64,000 nt of DNA from Parvibaculum sp039973015 (lineage in GTDB: Bacteria; Pseudomonadota; Alphaproteobacteria; Parvibaculales; Parvibaculaceae): positions 60,083 to 124,082 of the forward strand of contig NZ_JBDWLT010000004.1 in the NCBI RefSeq assembly GCF_039973015.1, given 5' to 3'. The notes beneath the pieces were generated by a model. The model saw nothing but the letters and a program-made list of their open reading frames with translations. It was not told the origin of the DNA and made no database searches. Shown here piece by piece: positions 9,652 to 18,201 of the stretch (the first letter of the stretch is position 1; each line of letters begins with the position of its first letter). The position numbers were made by a program, and so were the translations under genes.

Positions 9652-10920
9652 ATGGCCGGTCCCGCCTCGCCTCAGGGTCAGACGCAGTCGTCGGGGAAAG
9701 TCGATCCCGAAACGCTGGCGCTGCGCGCCAAGCCGCGCCGTGTGACACGGTTCCGGCGCAGTGTCGTCATCGGCGTCGCGGCGACGGGCTCGGCGACGAT
9801 TTTCGCGCTCGCCTTTCTGGCGCTGGAAGGCTCAAGCTTTCGTCTCGCGGCGCCGGATGGTGGGGAGCTCTACCACCCGGAGCGTAAGGAGAGGGCGGAG
9901 GGGCTGGCGGCGCTGCCCGTGAGCTACGACGAGATCCCGAAGCCGATCCCCGAACTCGGCGCGCCGCTTCCCGGCGAATTTGGCCGCCCGATCCTCAGGC
10001 GCGAGGCGGAACTCGGCATCGACAATAGCGCCGGCCTCCGCCCGACCTTCGTGCCGAGCGCCGAGGAGAACGACGCTCGCGCCGAAAGGCTCAGACTAGC
10101 GCAACAGGCGCGGCAGGCGGCGGAAGCAGGCGTGTTCTTTCAATTGAAGGGGAGCGGAAGCGGCGAGGGGCGTGCTTCGCAATCGAGAGTGGCTGATGCG
10201 AGGGAGAGCACAGGTCTTCAAGCTGTCGCCGCAGTCGACGAGCGTCTCAACCTCGATCCGGAGCGCGACCAGAACCATCAGCAGCGCAAGCTCGATTTTA
10301 TGAACCGGGGACCGGATCCTGACATCTATAACCGCCACACGCTGCAGGAACCGGTCTCGGCGCATCAGTTGATGGCCGGCAGCGTCATCGCCGCGAGCCT
10401 GATCACGGGGCTCAACTCCGATCTGCCGGGCCTTGTGGTTGCCCAGATCACAGAAAATATTTTTGACACGGTGAGCGGAAGGGCTTTGCTGATTCCGCAA
10501 GGATCGAGGCTCATCGGCAGTTACGACAGTGTCGTCGCCTTCGGTCAGTCGCGGGCGCTGCTCGTCTGGCATCGCATCGTGATGCCGGATGGTTCCTCGA
10601 TCGTGATCGACAATCTGCCGGCGACGGATGCCACCGGTTATGCCGGCGTCGCTGACGAGGTCGACTACCACACATGGGCGCTCGTCAAGGGCGTGGCGCT
10701 GGCGACGCTTCTGGGCGTTGGCACCGAGCTCGGTTTCGGCAGCGAGGAGAGCGATCTCCTGCGCGCGATCCGCCAGTCGACGCAGCAAAACGTTTCGCAG
10801 GCCGGCCAGCGCCTCACCGAAAAGAATCTCAACATCCAGCCGACCATCACGGTGAGGCCCGGCTGGCCGATCCGCGTCATCGTGCAGAAGGACCTGATCC
10901 TGCGTCCCTATCGAGGATGA
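9652..10920 (+). CDS. trbI: TrbI, VirB10-like core protein
   Basis: A 422-residue protein with a short cytosolic N-terminus, a membrane segment (about residues 35-57), a proline-rich periplasmic linker and the C-terminal TrbI/VirB10 beta-barrel domain. The domain contains VSAHQLMAGSVIAASLITGLNSDLPG, LLIPQGSRLIGSYDS and a final VRPGWPIRVIVQKDLIL. VirB10 spans both membranes and gates the channel. It closes the mating-channel gene set. Confidence 0.95.
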   Translation: MAGPASPQGQTQSSGKVDPETLALRAKPRRVTRFRRSVVIGVAATGSATIFALAFLALEGSSFRLAAPDGGELYHPERKERAEGLAALPVSYDEIPKPIPELGAPLPGEFGRPILRREAELGIDNSAGLRPTFVPSAEENDARAERLRLAQQARQAAEAGVFFQLKGSGSGEGRASQSRVADARESTGLQAVAAVDERLNLDPERDQNHQQRKLDFMNRGPDPDIYNRHTLQEPVSAHQLMAGSVIAASLITGLNSDLPGLVVAQITENIFDTVSGRALLIPQGSRLIGSYDSVVAFGQSRALLVWHRIVMPDGSSIVIDNLPATDATGYAGVADEVDYHTWALVKGVALATLLGVGTELGFGSEESDLLRAIRQSTQQNVSQAGQRLTEKNLNIQPTITVRPGWPIRVIVQKDLILRPYRG

Positions 10921-10925
10921 GAACC

Positions 10926-11234
10926 ATGCCCGACCTGAAACTCGGCAAACTCCCCGACCGCACGCCGGTCAAGATCACCTTCATCGCGCCACCCGATCTC
11001 AACAAGGCGCTGCAGGCCTATGCCGCGCTTTATCGCGAGACCTATGGCGAGGCTGAATCGGTGCCGGAGCTCATTCCCTACATGCTGCAGAGTTTTCTGG
11101 AGGCTGATCGTGGCTTTGCCAAGGCACGGAAGGCGTTGCCGGAAGGAGAGGGCAAAGGCACCGGTATCGCTCAGCCGGGATCGAGAGGACGTGCACCTCG
11201 CGCGCCGTTGCCGCCAACCGATAAGGAGGATTGA
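10926..11234 (+). CDS. DUF2274 protein
   Basis: A 102-residue protein (MPDLKLGKLPDRTPVKITFI...) that matches the DUF2274 proteins usually found straight after trbI. The first 75 residues look like a small DNA-binding-type fold, with a helical stretch DLNKALQAYAALYRETYGE. The tail is basic and disordered. Function is unknown. It starts six bases after the trbI stop and is followed by DUF736 after one base, so it belongs to the transfer operon. Confidence 0.82.
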   Translation: MPDLKLGKLPDRTPVKITFIAPPDLNKALQAYAALYRETYGEAESVPELIPYMLQSFLEADRGFAKARKALPEGEGKGTGIAQPGSRGRAPRAPLPPTDKED

Positions 11235-11235
11235 G

Positions 11236-11544
11236 ATGTCTGTGATCGGGATGTTCACGCCTACGAAGGAGGGTGGCTGGTCCGGCACCATCCGGACCCT
11301 CATCATCGATGCAAAGCTGCGCTTTGTGCCGAACGACAATCGCGACAGTGAACGGGCGCCGGCCTTCAAGCTCTATGTCGGCCGCTCCGAGGTCGGCGCC
11401 GCCTGGCGGGAGCGGGGCGGTGAGAAAGAGTATCTGAGTGTCCGGCTCGACGATCCGGTACTTGCGGCGCCCGTTCATGCGGCGCTGTTTCCGGCAGAGG
11501 ATGGTCAGGAGGCTCATCTCGTCTGGAGGCGAGGTTCTAGCTAA
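11236..11544 (+). CDS. DUF736 protein (copy 1)
   Basis: A 102-residue DUF736 protein (SVIGMFTPTKEGGWSGTIRTL... with SEVGAAWRERG and LSVRLDDP). DUF736 proteins are small and abundant on alphaproteobacterial conjugative elements; their function is not established. A strong AAGGAGG precedes the ATG. A second, divergent copy lies at 41544-41837 inside the nested element, so the two belong to different elements. It is the last gene of the trb operon. Confidence 0.88.
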   Translation: MSVIGMFTPTKEGGWSGTIRTLIIDAKLRFVPNDNRDSERAPAFKLYVGRSEVGAAWRERGGEKEYLSVRLDDPVLAAPVHAALFPAEDGQEAHLVWRRGSS

Positions 11545-11727
11545 TTTGTATATTACCATACATTTAATGTAATTATATTTATCTACATAATAATTTGTGT
11601 TTAACAAAAAGGTGGTGCGCGGTTTGTCGCCCGTGCGAGCAGGGTACTCGTTCAGTAGGCGCGACCTTGGCCAAGGCTTCTTGTGACCCAAAGCAACATT
11701 TCTTGAGCTTTCGCTTCCACCTCAAAA

Positions 11728-11797
11728 TTCGCTGCGCAGTGAATATTGCTATTTTATCGTATATGCACTATAAGTCGGTTATATGCTGTGCAGCGAA
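11728..11797 (+). promoter_or_regulatory. Sigma70-type promoter flanked by an inverted-repeat operator
   Basis: The promoter has -35 TTGCTA (11746-11751), a 17-bp spacer and -10 TATAAG (11769-11774). It is bracketed by TTCGCTGCGCAG (11728-11739) and CTGTGCAGCGAA (11786-11797), an inverted repeat with one mismatch. The downstream arm touches the start codon at 11799. This is an autoregulatory layout as in AbiEi-type loci; repressor identity is inferred. Confidence 0.6.
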
Positions 11798-11798
11798 A

Positions 11799-12908
11799 AT
11801 GGCTCAAATCGTGTTAGAGAATACCCGCAGGAACGAGCAATACGTGCTGGAACATCTCCGGGAAGCATTTGGGGGGCTGCCGCAAGTTGAAGCATCGGAG
11901 CCGGTCGTTGAACGCCTCGACTCTGGTAGTCAGTACAGGATTGACGCCGAAATGCGCCTAGATGTTGGTGGGCGCAATATCGTCCTTCTCATCGAGGTCA
12001 AAAAATCGGTCTACCCGCGCGACGTGCGACAAATCCTCTGGCAGCTTGACCGCTATGTCCACCGTGAGGGGGTAGAGCACGGCGCTTCCAACATTCCGTT
12101 CTTGGCGGCCGAATCGATATCTCAGGGCGCGCGGGAGTTGCTGCGGCACGAGAATGTCGGCTACTACGATACCGGCGGCAGCCTCTACGTACCCGCCCCC
12201 GGCGCCTACATCTTCGTGGAAAAGCCGCCGCCGAAAACCCTCGAAAAATCGGTTCGCTCCCTGTTCAAGGGCAAGCGCGCCCAGATAGTCCACACGTTAC
12301 TCGTCAAGCGCGGTGAATGGTTCGGGGCGACGGCGTTGGCCGAGATCGCTGAGGTTGCACCTTCGACCGCTTCGGAAACCCTGATCTCGCTAGAGCGCTA
12401 TGACTGGCTCGAATCGCGCGGGCAAGGTCCCGCCAAAGAGCGGCGCCTGATCGCCCCCACGGCCCTCCTGGACGAATGGAGCAAACAGGTGCAGGCGACA
12501 CGGCTGCGTGGTGAACGCCGTTACTACGTACCGCGTGGTGAACCGGACACAATTATCAGGCGCCTCGCTGCGGCATGCCGGGAGCATGAGGTTTCCTACG
12601 TCATCACGCGGGAAGCGGCCGCGCAGCGTTATTCTCCTTTCCTTTCAGCGCTTTCGCAGGTCGCATGCCGTATGAAGCCGGGGTCGGCGGCCGAGGAAGC
12701 TCTGGCCGAACTCGGCGCACGCAGCGTCGGCGAAGGCGCAAATCTGAACGTCATAGAGACGCCGACATCGGGCGAGTTTCTGTTCAAAGAACGTGTTGAT
12801 GATGCTTGGCTTGCGAGCCCGGTGCAGGTCTATCTCGACCTATTGACGGGTGAGGGGCGGTCCCGCGAGATGGCGGCACACCTGCGCCACGAAAGGATCG
12901 GTTTCTGA
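11799..12908 (+). CDS. AbiEi_2-like regulator with N-terminal PD-(D/E)XK-like domain
   Basis: A 369-residue protein. Residues about 45-70 read YRIDAEMRLDVGG...LLIEVKK, placing D49, E66 and K68 in a PD-(D/E)XK-like strand pattern. A winged-helix segment follows (about 165-225, GEWFGATALAEIAEVAPSTASETL). The C-terminal part ends VQVYLDLLTGEGRSREMAAHLR, resembling the AbiEi_2 antitoxin family. I chose the ATG at 11799 because the promoter lies just upstream, although no clear ribosome site is present. It overlaps the next gene (TGATG), as in antitoxin-toxin pairs. Whether the nuclease-like domain is active is unknown. Confidence 0.65.
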   Translation: MAQIVLENTRRNEQYVLEHLREAFGGLPQVEASEPVVERLDSGSQYRIDAEMRLDVGGRNIVLLIEVKKSVYPRDVRQILWQLDRYVHREGVEHGASNIPFLAAESISQGARELLRHENVGYYDTGGSLYVPAPGAYIFVEKPPPKTLEKSVRSLFKGKRAQIVHTLLVKRGEWFGATALAEIAEVAPSTASETLISLERYDWLESRGQGPAKERRLIAPTALLDEWSKQVQATRLRGERRYYVPRGEPDTIIRRLAAACREHEVSYVITREAAAQRYSPFLSALSQVACRMKPGSAAEEALAELGARSVGEGANLNVIETPTSGEFLFKERVDDAWLASPVQVYLDLLTGEGRSREMAAHLRHERIGF

Positions 12909-13801
12909 TGGCCAAGCCTACAACCCAGGACGGTTACAGTGCTGCCGTTACAGAAAGCTGCGAGCGAGTTCTAGTTACGCTGCTGCACGGCTTGGGACCA
13001 TGGAAAAGGTCCGTCTATCTCGTCGGTGGGCTCGTTCCCCGCTACCTGATCCCGGACCGCCCGCCCGCCGCGCCCGCGCACGCCGGTACCGGCGATGTCG
13101 ATATTGTCGTTGCGCTGGAGATGCTAGCCGAGACTGAAGCCTACCATACTGTCGAAGAGAACCTGAAAAAGATGGGGTTCGAGCGCGGTGAGAACGATGC
13201 AGGCCAGAAGGTTTCCTGGCGGTGGAAGGCTCGGATTGACGAGGACACAATCGTTATTCTTGAACTTCTGGCGGACAATCCCGAGGTGGCGGGTGGCAGG
13301 GTAAAACCACTGCCCACGGAGGGGCGGATATCGGCCCTGAACATCCCGCACGCTTCCATGGTGTTCGACCATCATCTCACTCAAGAGATTACCGCCGCCC
13401 TTCTCGGTGATGGTGGCATGGCAATCGAAACCATCCGCTTCGCGGATCTGGTGAGCTTCACGTGCCTGAAGGCGCTGGCGCTGGACGATCGGGGTGAACG
13501 CAAGGATGCACACGATCTTGTTTACTGCATCGAGCACTGGCCCGGCGGCCCCGAGGCTGTTGCGGCGCTTTTCCGCGAAGCGCACAAAGGTAAGCATGCC
13601 GCCGTCATTGACCGCGCGCTCGGCATCCTACGCACACGCTTCACGGACGACAAAACGACGGAAGGTTATCTCAAGGATGGTCCGGTCGCCGTCGCGCTGT
13701 TCGAGCCTGGCGGGTTTTCAGATGCAGACCGTGAGGTACGGCTATTGCGGCAGAGAAACGTCAGTGAACTGGTCACTGAGGTTCTCGCGCATGTCGGGTA
13801 G
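12908..13801 (+). CDS. Nucleotidyltransferase, MNT/AbiEii-like
   Basis: A 297-residue protein with the nucleotidyltransferase signature: VYLVGGLVPRYL (about residues 37-48) then GDVDIVVAL, the G-S/G and DxD elements. A third acidic strand may be DTIVILELL. Paired with the upstream AbiEi-like gene it looks like a type IV toxin-antitoxin pair, in which the NTase would be the toxin. It could instead serve the following ATPase gene as part of a three-gene defence cassette. No SAM-dependent or kinase motif is visible. Confidence 0.65.
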   Translation: MAKPTTQDGYSAAVTESCERVLVTLLHGLGPWKRSVYLVGGLVPRYLIPDRPPAAPAHAGTGDVDIVVALEMLAETEAYHTVEENLKKMGFERGENDAGQKVSWRWKARIDEDTIVILELLADNPEVAGGRVKPLPTEGRISALNIPHASMVFDHHLTQEITAALLGDGGMAIETIRFADLVSFTCLKALALDDRGERKDAHDLVYCIEHWPGGPEAVAALFREAHKGKHAAVIDRALGILRTRFTDDKTTEGYLKDGPVAVALFEPGGFSDADREVRLLRQRNVSELVTEVLAHVG

Positions 13802-13843
13802 ATGAACGATGGTACAGCTAGATAACCATGACAGACGCACGAA

Positions 13844-16714
13844 ATGGCAACTTCAGCAGGCGTCTCTACCGAGACTATGGTGGCGCTGCTCATGAGCTTC
13901 GCTTCTTGGAAAAAATGTGATTTCCAGATACATACGCCCCGCGATCCGAACTGGACGGGCGCGAGGCCCGTCGGCCTCGGTGAATCCATTACGACGACAG
14001 ACGCAAAGGCGACCACGCAGGACGTTGACGTGGCGCGAGCGCAATGGGCGAAGGAGTTCGTGGACCAGTGCGTCGCGAAAGGATTGCAGGCGGTCGCGTT
14101 GACGGATCATCACGAGATGATCATGGTCCCTTACGTTCAGAAAGAGATCGAACAGCGCCGCAAAGCCGAGCCGGACTTCGACCTCTGGCTCTTTCCCGGG
14201 ATGGAGTTGACGGCGAGCGGCGGCAAGCAGTGCCTCATCATCTTCGATGCCGATCTGTCCGAGGACTGGCGCAAGCAGGCGCAAGGGAAGCTCGGGGTCG
14301 CGTTTGCGGCTCTTGAGGAGAAGGGTGCCGTGGCCCCCAAGGTGACGCAGCTCGCCTGCGCCTATCCCGAGATCGCTAGGCTGCTCGACGAGGTTGAGCA
14401 CCTGCGCGGCCGCTACATCGTCCTGCCGAATGTTTCGCAGGGGAACAGTCACACTGTCTTGACAGACGGCAGCCACGGCGATTTTCGCCGAATGCCGTAT
14501 GTCGGCGGCTATCTTGATCGCGGCCAGACCATCAATACGCTCGGCGCCAAGAACCGCACGCGGCTTTCCGGTTCTGACAAGACGTGGTCAACCAGAGAGA
14601 TTTACCCTCTCCCGACCTCGGACAGCCGGTCAGCCGACTACGGCGCGCTCGGTACGAATGACACTTGGATCAAGCTGGCCGAGCCAACGGCGGAAGCGAT
14701 CAGGCAGGCCTTTCTGGGGCATCGGTCCCGCATACGGATTGAGCCGCCCGCGATACCCTCGCTGGTCGCCGCCACCATTGAGGCAGAAGGCTCCACGATC
14801 CTGCAACCGACCTCGATCACGCTCAGTCCGGAATTCAACGCCGTCATCGGCGGGCGCGGTAGCGGCAAGAGCTCGTTCCTCGAATACCTCGCGTTTGGTC
14901 TGGGCCGAAGCTGCTACGACGCGCCACGCGAGCACTACTCTGGCACGCACCGCATGCACGATCTTATCAACGATACGCTCGTCTCCAAGGGCGGGCAGGT
15001 GTCGCTGACCGTGATTCAGGATAATGCGCCTTTCAAGATTGTCCGTGGGCCGGCCACCACCTACCAGCCTCGGATCACCTATCCCAACGGTTCGACCCAG
15101 ACGATCACGGTCAAGGAGCTGCGCGCGCTGTTTCCCGCCGTCGTGTATAGCCAGGGCGAGCTCGCCGAGATTGGCAAGCAGGCGGGCCAGAAAACCCGAC
15201 TCTCCGATTTACTCCAGTTCGTCAATCCGGATTTCAAGAAGGAGGATGACCGGCTGGCCGCCGATATCGAAGCCGCAAAGGGAAAGGTCAGGGCGGCGAT
15301 CCAAGCTGTTGCCAAGCATTGGCTGGAGCAGTCGAAACTCCGCAACCTAACGACGACGAGGGACTCGCTTCGTCAGCGCGTCGAGGCTCTTGAGAAGACG
15401 TTGCCGACCCTGTCGCCGGACGACCAGGCCAAGGTGGATCACTTCGACAAGGCGAACGACTTTGAGTCGAAGCGCTTTCAGGCATCAAAGCATGCCGACC
15501 AGATTCTGCAGGAGCTGGAGGTGAGCGCCGCCGAACTTGTCAACGAGCGCGATCTTTCAACGGACCTCAAGGGAGAGGTGGAAGCCGTTCAGCAAAGCTA
15601 TCGCGACCTGTTCAAGACTTTCGGCACCGGCATAAAGCAGCTGCGGGCTGACCTTGCCAAGAGGCGCACCGTCCTGACCGGTGCCGAAACCGCTTGGGCC
15701 GCGAAGTTACAGCAGGCGCGGACCGCCCGGGATGCCGTGCTGGAAAAGCTCGGCGCCCACAAGACGGTCACCGCGCAGATCATCAAGCTCCGCGAGGAAA
15801 TCACCGAGCTCACCAACCAGATCGGCGATCTCGAAGCGAGGCTCAAGGCCGAAGGTGATCCCACTGCCGCCTTGACCAAGGTTCTTGCCGGTCTCAGGAC
15901 TGTCAACGATCAGCGGGCAGAACGCACCCAGGCTTGGGCGAAAGAGATCGAAAGGCTGTCGAGCGGCAAGATCAAAGCCATCGTTGCCGCCGCCGGCGAT
16001 ACTTCGGAGATCAGAGAGGCGATCGACGCGGTTGCCGCCAAGACGGGGTCTCAGGAGGCGACGCGCATCGACCGGCTTGAAGACGCTCTTGCCAAAGATT
16101 CAGCAGCGGATATGGCGGACCGGCTGCGTACAGACTGTCTTTCGCTGCTGTACTGGCGCCAGATGGGAGCGGCTAGCAGCGAGGAGCAGCCGAAGTGCCC
16201 CGACCTCATGAAGATACTCGGCGATACCGAGCGTATTCGGTCAGCGCTGACCGAACGCATGGACACGTCGCGAGTTGAAGCCATCGCGACCGCGGTAGCC
16301 AAACCTGAAATCACCTTGTCCTATTGCGACGGTGCCCGCGAGATTTCCTTTGAGAAGGCATCCGAGGGCCAGCGCGCCGCCGCACTACTGTTCATGCTGC
16401 TGGAACAGCCGGGCGGCCCGCTGATTATCGACCAGCCCGAAGGCGATCTCGATAACAAGATAATCGCCGACCTTACAGACAAGCTTCATACCGCCAAGCA
16501 GAACCGCCAGCTCATCTTCGCGAGCCACAACGCGAATATCGTCGTGAACGGCTCTTCCGAACTGGTTGGATATCTCGACGTCAAGGATAGCGGCGAGCGT
16601 CAATTCGAGTGCGCCGGCGCGATCGACAAGCCGGAAATCTGCAAGGTGATTACCTCGACGATGGAGGGCGGCGAAAAGGCCTTCAGGGACCGTCAGGACA
16701 AGTACGGTTATTAG
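13844..16714 (+). CDS. PHP-domain plus SMC-like ATPase (TrlF/Ppl-type defence protein)
   Basis: A 956-residue protein. The N-terminal PHP-like phosphoesterase has DFQIHTP (D26, Q28, H30; the first His of the usual HxH is Gln) and ALTDHHE (87-91). Next comes an SMC/Rad50-like ATPase with Walker A IGGRGSGKS (335-343) and a central coiled coil of about 330 residues. The C-terminal lobe has EGQRAAAL, LIIDQPEGDLDN (Walker B) and FASHN (H-loop). PHP-ATPase fusions include the single-gene antiphage protein Ppl and the TrlF family. Start uncertain: ATGs at 13844 and 13877 are both possible. Confidence 0.8.
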   Translation: MATSAGVSTETMVALLMSFASWKKCDFQIHTPRDPNWTGARPVGLGESITTTDAKATTQDVDVARAQWAKEFVDQCVAKGLQAVALTDHHEMIMVPYVQKEIEQRRKAEPDFDLWLFPGMELTASGGKQCLIIFDADLSEDWRKQAQGKLGVAFAALEEKGAVAPKVTQLACAYPEIARLLDEVEHLRGRYIVLPNVSQGNSHTVLTDGSHGDFRRMPYVGGYLDRGQTINTLGAKNRTRLSGSDKTWSTREIYPLPTSDSRSADYGALGTNDTWIKLAEPTAEAIRQAFLGHRSRIRIEPPAIPSLVAATIEAEGSTILQPTSITLSPEFNAVIGGRGSGKSSFLEYLAFGLGRSCYDAPREHYSGTHRMHDLINDTLVSKGGQVSLTVIQDNAPFKIVRGPATTYQPRITYPNGSTQTITVKELRALFPAVVYSQGELAEIGKQAGQKTRLSDLLQFVNPDFKKEDDRLAADIEAAKGKVRAAIQAVAKHWLEQSKLRNLTTTRDSLRQRVEALEKTLPTLSPDDQAKVDHFDKANDFESKRFQASKHADQILQELEVSAAELVNERDLSTDLKGEVEAVQQSYRDLFKTFGTGIKQLRADLAKRRTVLTGAETAWAAKLQQARTARDAVLEKLGAHKTVTAQIIKLREEITELTNQIGDLEARLKAEGDPTAALTKVLAGLRTVNDQRAERTQAWAKEIERLSSGKIKAIVAAAGDTSEIREAIDAVAAKTGSQEATRIDRLEDALAKDSAADMADRLRTDCLSLLYWRQMGAASSEEQPKCPDLMKILGDTERIRSALTERMDTSRVEAIATAVAKPEITLSYCDGAREISFEKASEGQRAAALLFMLLEQPGGPLIIDQPEGDLDNKIIADLTDKLHTAKQNRQLIFASHNANIVVNGSSELVGYLDVKDSGERQFECAGAIDKPEICKVITSTMEGGEKAFRDRQDKYGY

Positions 16715-16989
16715 TCTGCATCCTGTTTGGCGCGCTTAGCCAGGTCTGCGCAGTCCGATCAGAGCGTTGAGTCAAGAAATATGGTCACCGGGCGACTCCC
16801 CCAAGCCGCCGGGAGACGTCAGGCCTTTCGCGCTGCGCCGTGCCGGTTGATCGCCAGCTTGCCGCTCTCGGATTGCCTCGGCTGAGTCGGCTTAAACCTG
16901 TGGATAGAAAGTGAAACTTCCCATATTCGACTTGACCACAAATGAAGCAGGTGGAACAAATCGTGAAACCATGAAGCGAGGCCGAGTCG
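16715..16989. other. Intergenic region upstream of the CBASS operon
   Basis: 275 bases without a supportable gene. A TTGACC at about 16932 could be a -35 element for the CBASS operon, but no convincing -10 is spaced from it. A GAGG before the ATG at 16990 may act as ribosome site. Confidence 0.3.
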
Positions 16990-18201
16990 ATGGCAAATGG
17001 AATTCAAGTAACGCAGGCCGCAGAAAGCTACCTGGAAGCGCTGGCCGATGATCTTGGAGTGAGCGAGGCCAGATATCGGGAAGCCAATGACAGCTACAAC
17101 GCTCTTGGCGAATGGTTTCACCGGGAAAAGTCGACGATCCGGCAATACAAGCCGCAGGTTTATGTGCAGGGTTCTTTCCGGCTCGGAACGGCAATTCGTC
17201 CCATCGACGACCGCGAAGATTACGACGTTGACTCGATATGCGAATTTCGTGGGCTGACGACCGCTGATTTGACCCAGAAACAACTGAAGGAGCTGCTTGG
17301 CGCTGAAATCCACTCCTATCATCGCGCTCAGTCTATGACAAAGCCGGTGCGTGAGGGCCGCCGCTGTTGGGTGCTAAATTATGCCGACGGCGCTCAATTT
17401 CATATGGATATTGTTCCGGCGCTCCCTGATGCCAATCGCCAAAGACTGTTGCTTGAGACGAGTGGGTTTGACGCCCGTTGGACGCAGACGGCCATCGCAA
17501 TTACGGACAACGAACGCGCTGACTACGCAATGATGACGGCCGAATGGCAGCGTTCGAATCCTAAGGGTTACAGCGGATGGTTCGTTCAGCGCATGGGTGA
17601 AATATTTGAAACCCGTCGCCGGGCGCTCGCTGAATCTGTGCGTGCCAGTGTTGAAGACATACCTGTCTATCGGGTTCAGACACCCTTGCAATCGGCCATA
17701 ATGATTTTGAAGCGCCACCGTGATTGGCGCTTTGCCGGCAATAGCGAAATCAAGCCTATATCAGTGATCATCACCACCTTGGCGGCTCATGCTTATGCAG
17801 GTGAGGCGACTATCGGTGAAGCTCTCACTTCCATCCTCACAAAGATGGATAGCTTCATTCAGAAAATCGGTGGGCAATATGTAATTCCCAACCCAACTGA
17901 CCCACTTGAAAATTTTGCAGACAAGTGGGTGGAACATCCCGAGCGGGCTGAAGCCTTTTTTCAATGGCTTCAGCAAGCACGTTCAGACTTCCTCAATGCC
18001 GCCAACCTGACTGAACAGGCAGAAATCGCGAAGAGAGTAGCCCCTGCTATGGGAGATGCTCTGGCTGAACGCGTACGAGAGCGGGCAGCGAAAACGGGCG
18101 GAGGATTGCTGCGGAAGTCATCGGTTGCTCCGGTGATCGGAAGTACGGTCTCGTTCCCTGATCAGCCTAGAATGCCAACGACCCCCAAGGGTTTCGCTTG
18201 A
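16990..18201 (+). CDS. CBASS CD-NTase (cyclic oligonucleotide synthase)
   Basis: A 403-residue cGAS/DncV-like nucleotidyltransferase. Catalytic elements are QGSFRLGTAIRP (G61-S62), DYDVD (D79, D81) and FHMDIVPA (D140), the metal-binding triad of the Pol-beta-like fold. On phage infection CD-NTases make a cyclic di- or trinucleotide; the product cannot be read from sequence. It ends in a small residue (KGFA), which suits C-terminal conjugation by Cap2 as described for type II CBASS (inference). The stop overlaps the cap2 start by four bases. GC is lower than the trb operon, so it is probably acquired. Confidence 0.93.
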   Translation: MANGIQVTQAAESYLEALADDLGVSEARYREANDSYNALGEWFHREKSTIRQYKPQVYVQGSFRLGTAIRPIDDREDYDVDSICEFRGLTTADLTQKQLKELLGAEIHSYHRAQSMTKPVREGRRCWVLNYADGAQFHMDIVPALPDANRQRLLLETSGFDARWTQTAIAITDNERADYAMMTAEWQRSNPKGYSGWFVQRMGEIFETRRRALAESVRASVEDIPVYRVQTPLQSAIMILKRHRDWRFAGNSEIKPISVIITTLAAHAYAGEATIGEALTSILTKMDSFIQKIGGQYVIPNPTDPLENFADKWVEHPERAEAFFQWLQQARSDFLNAANLTEQAEIAKRVAPAMGDALAERVRERAAKTGGGLLRKSSVAPVIGSTVSFPDQPRMPTTPKGFA

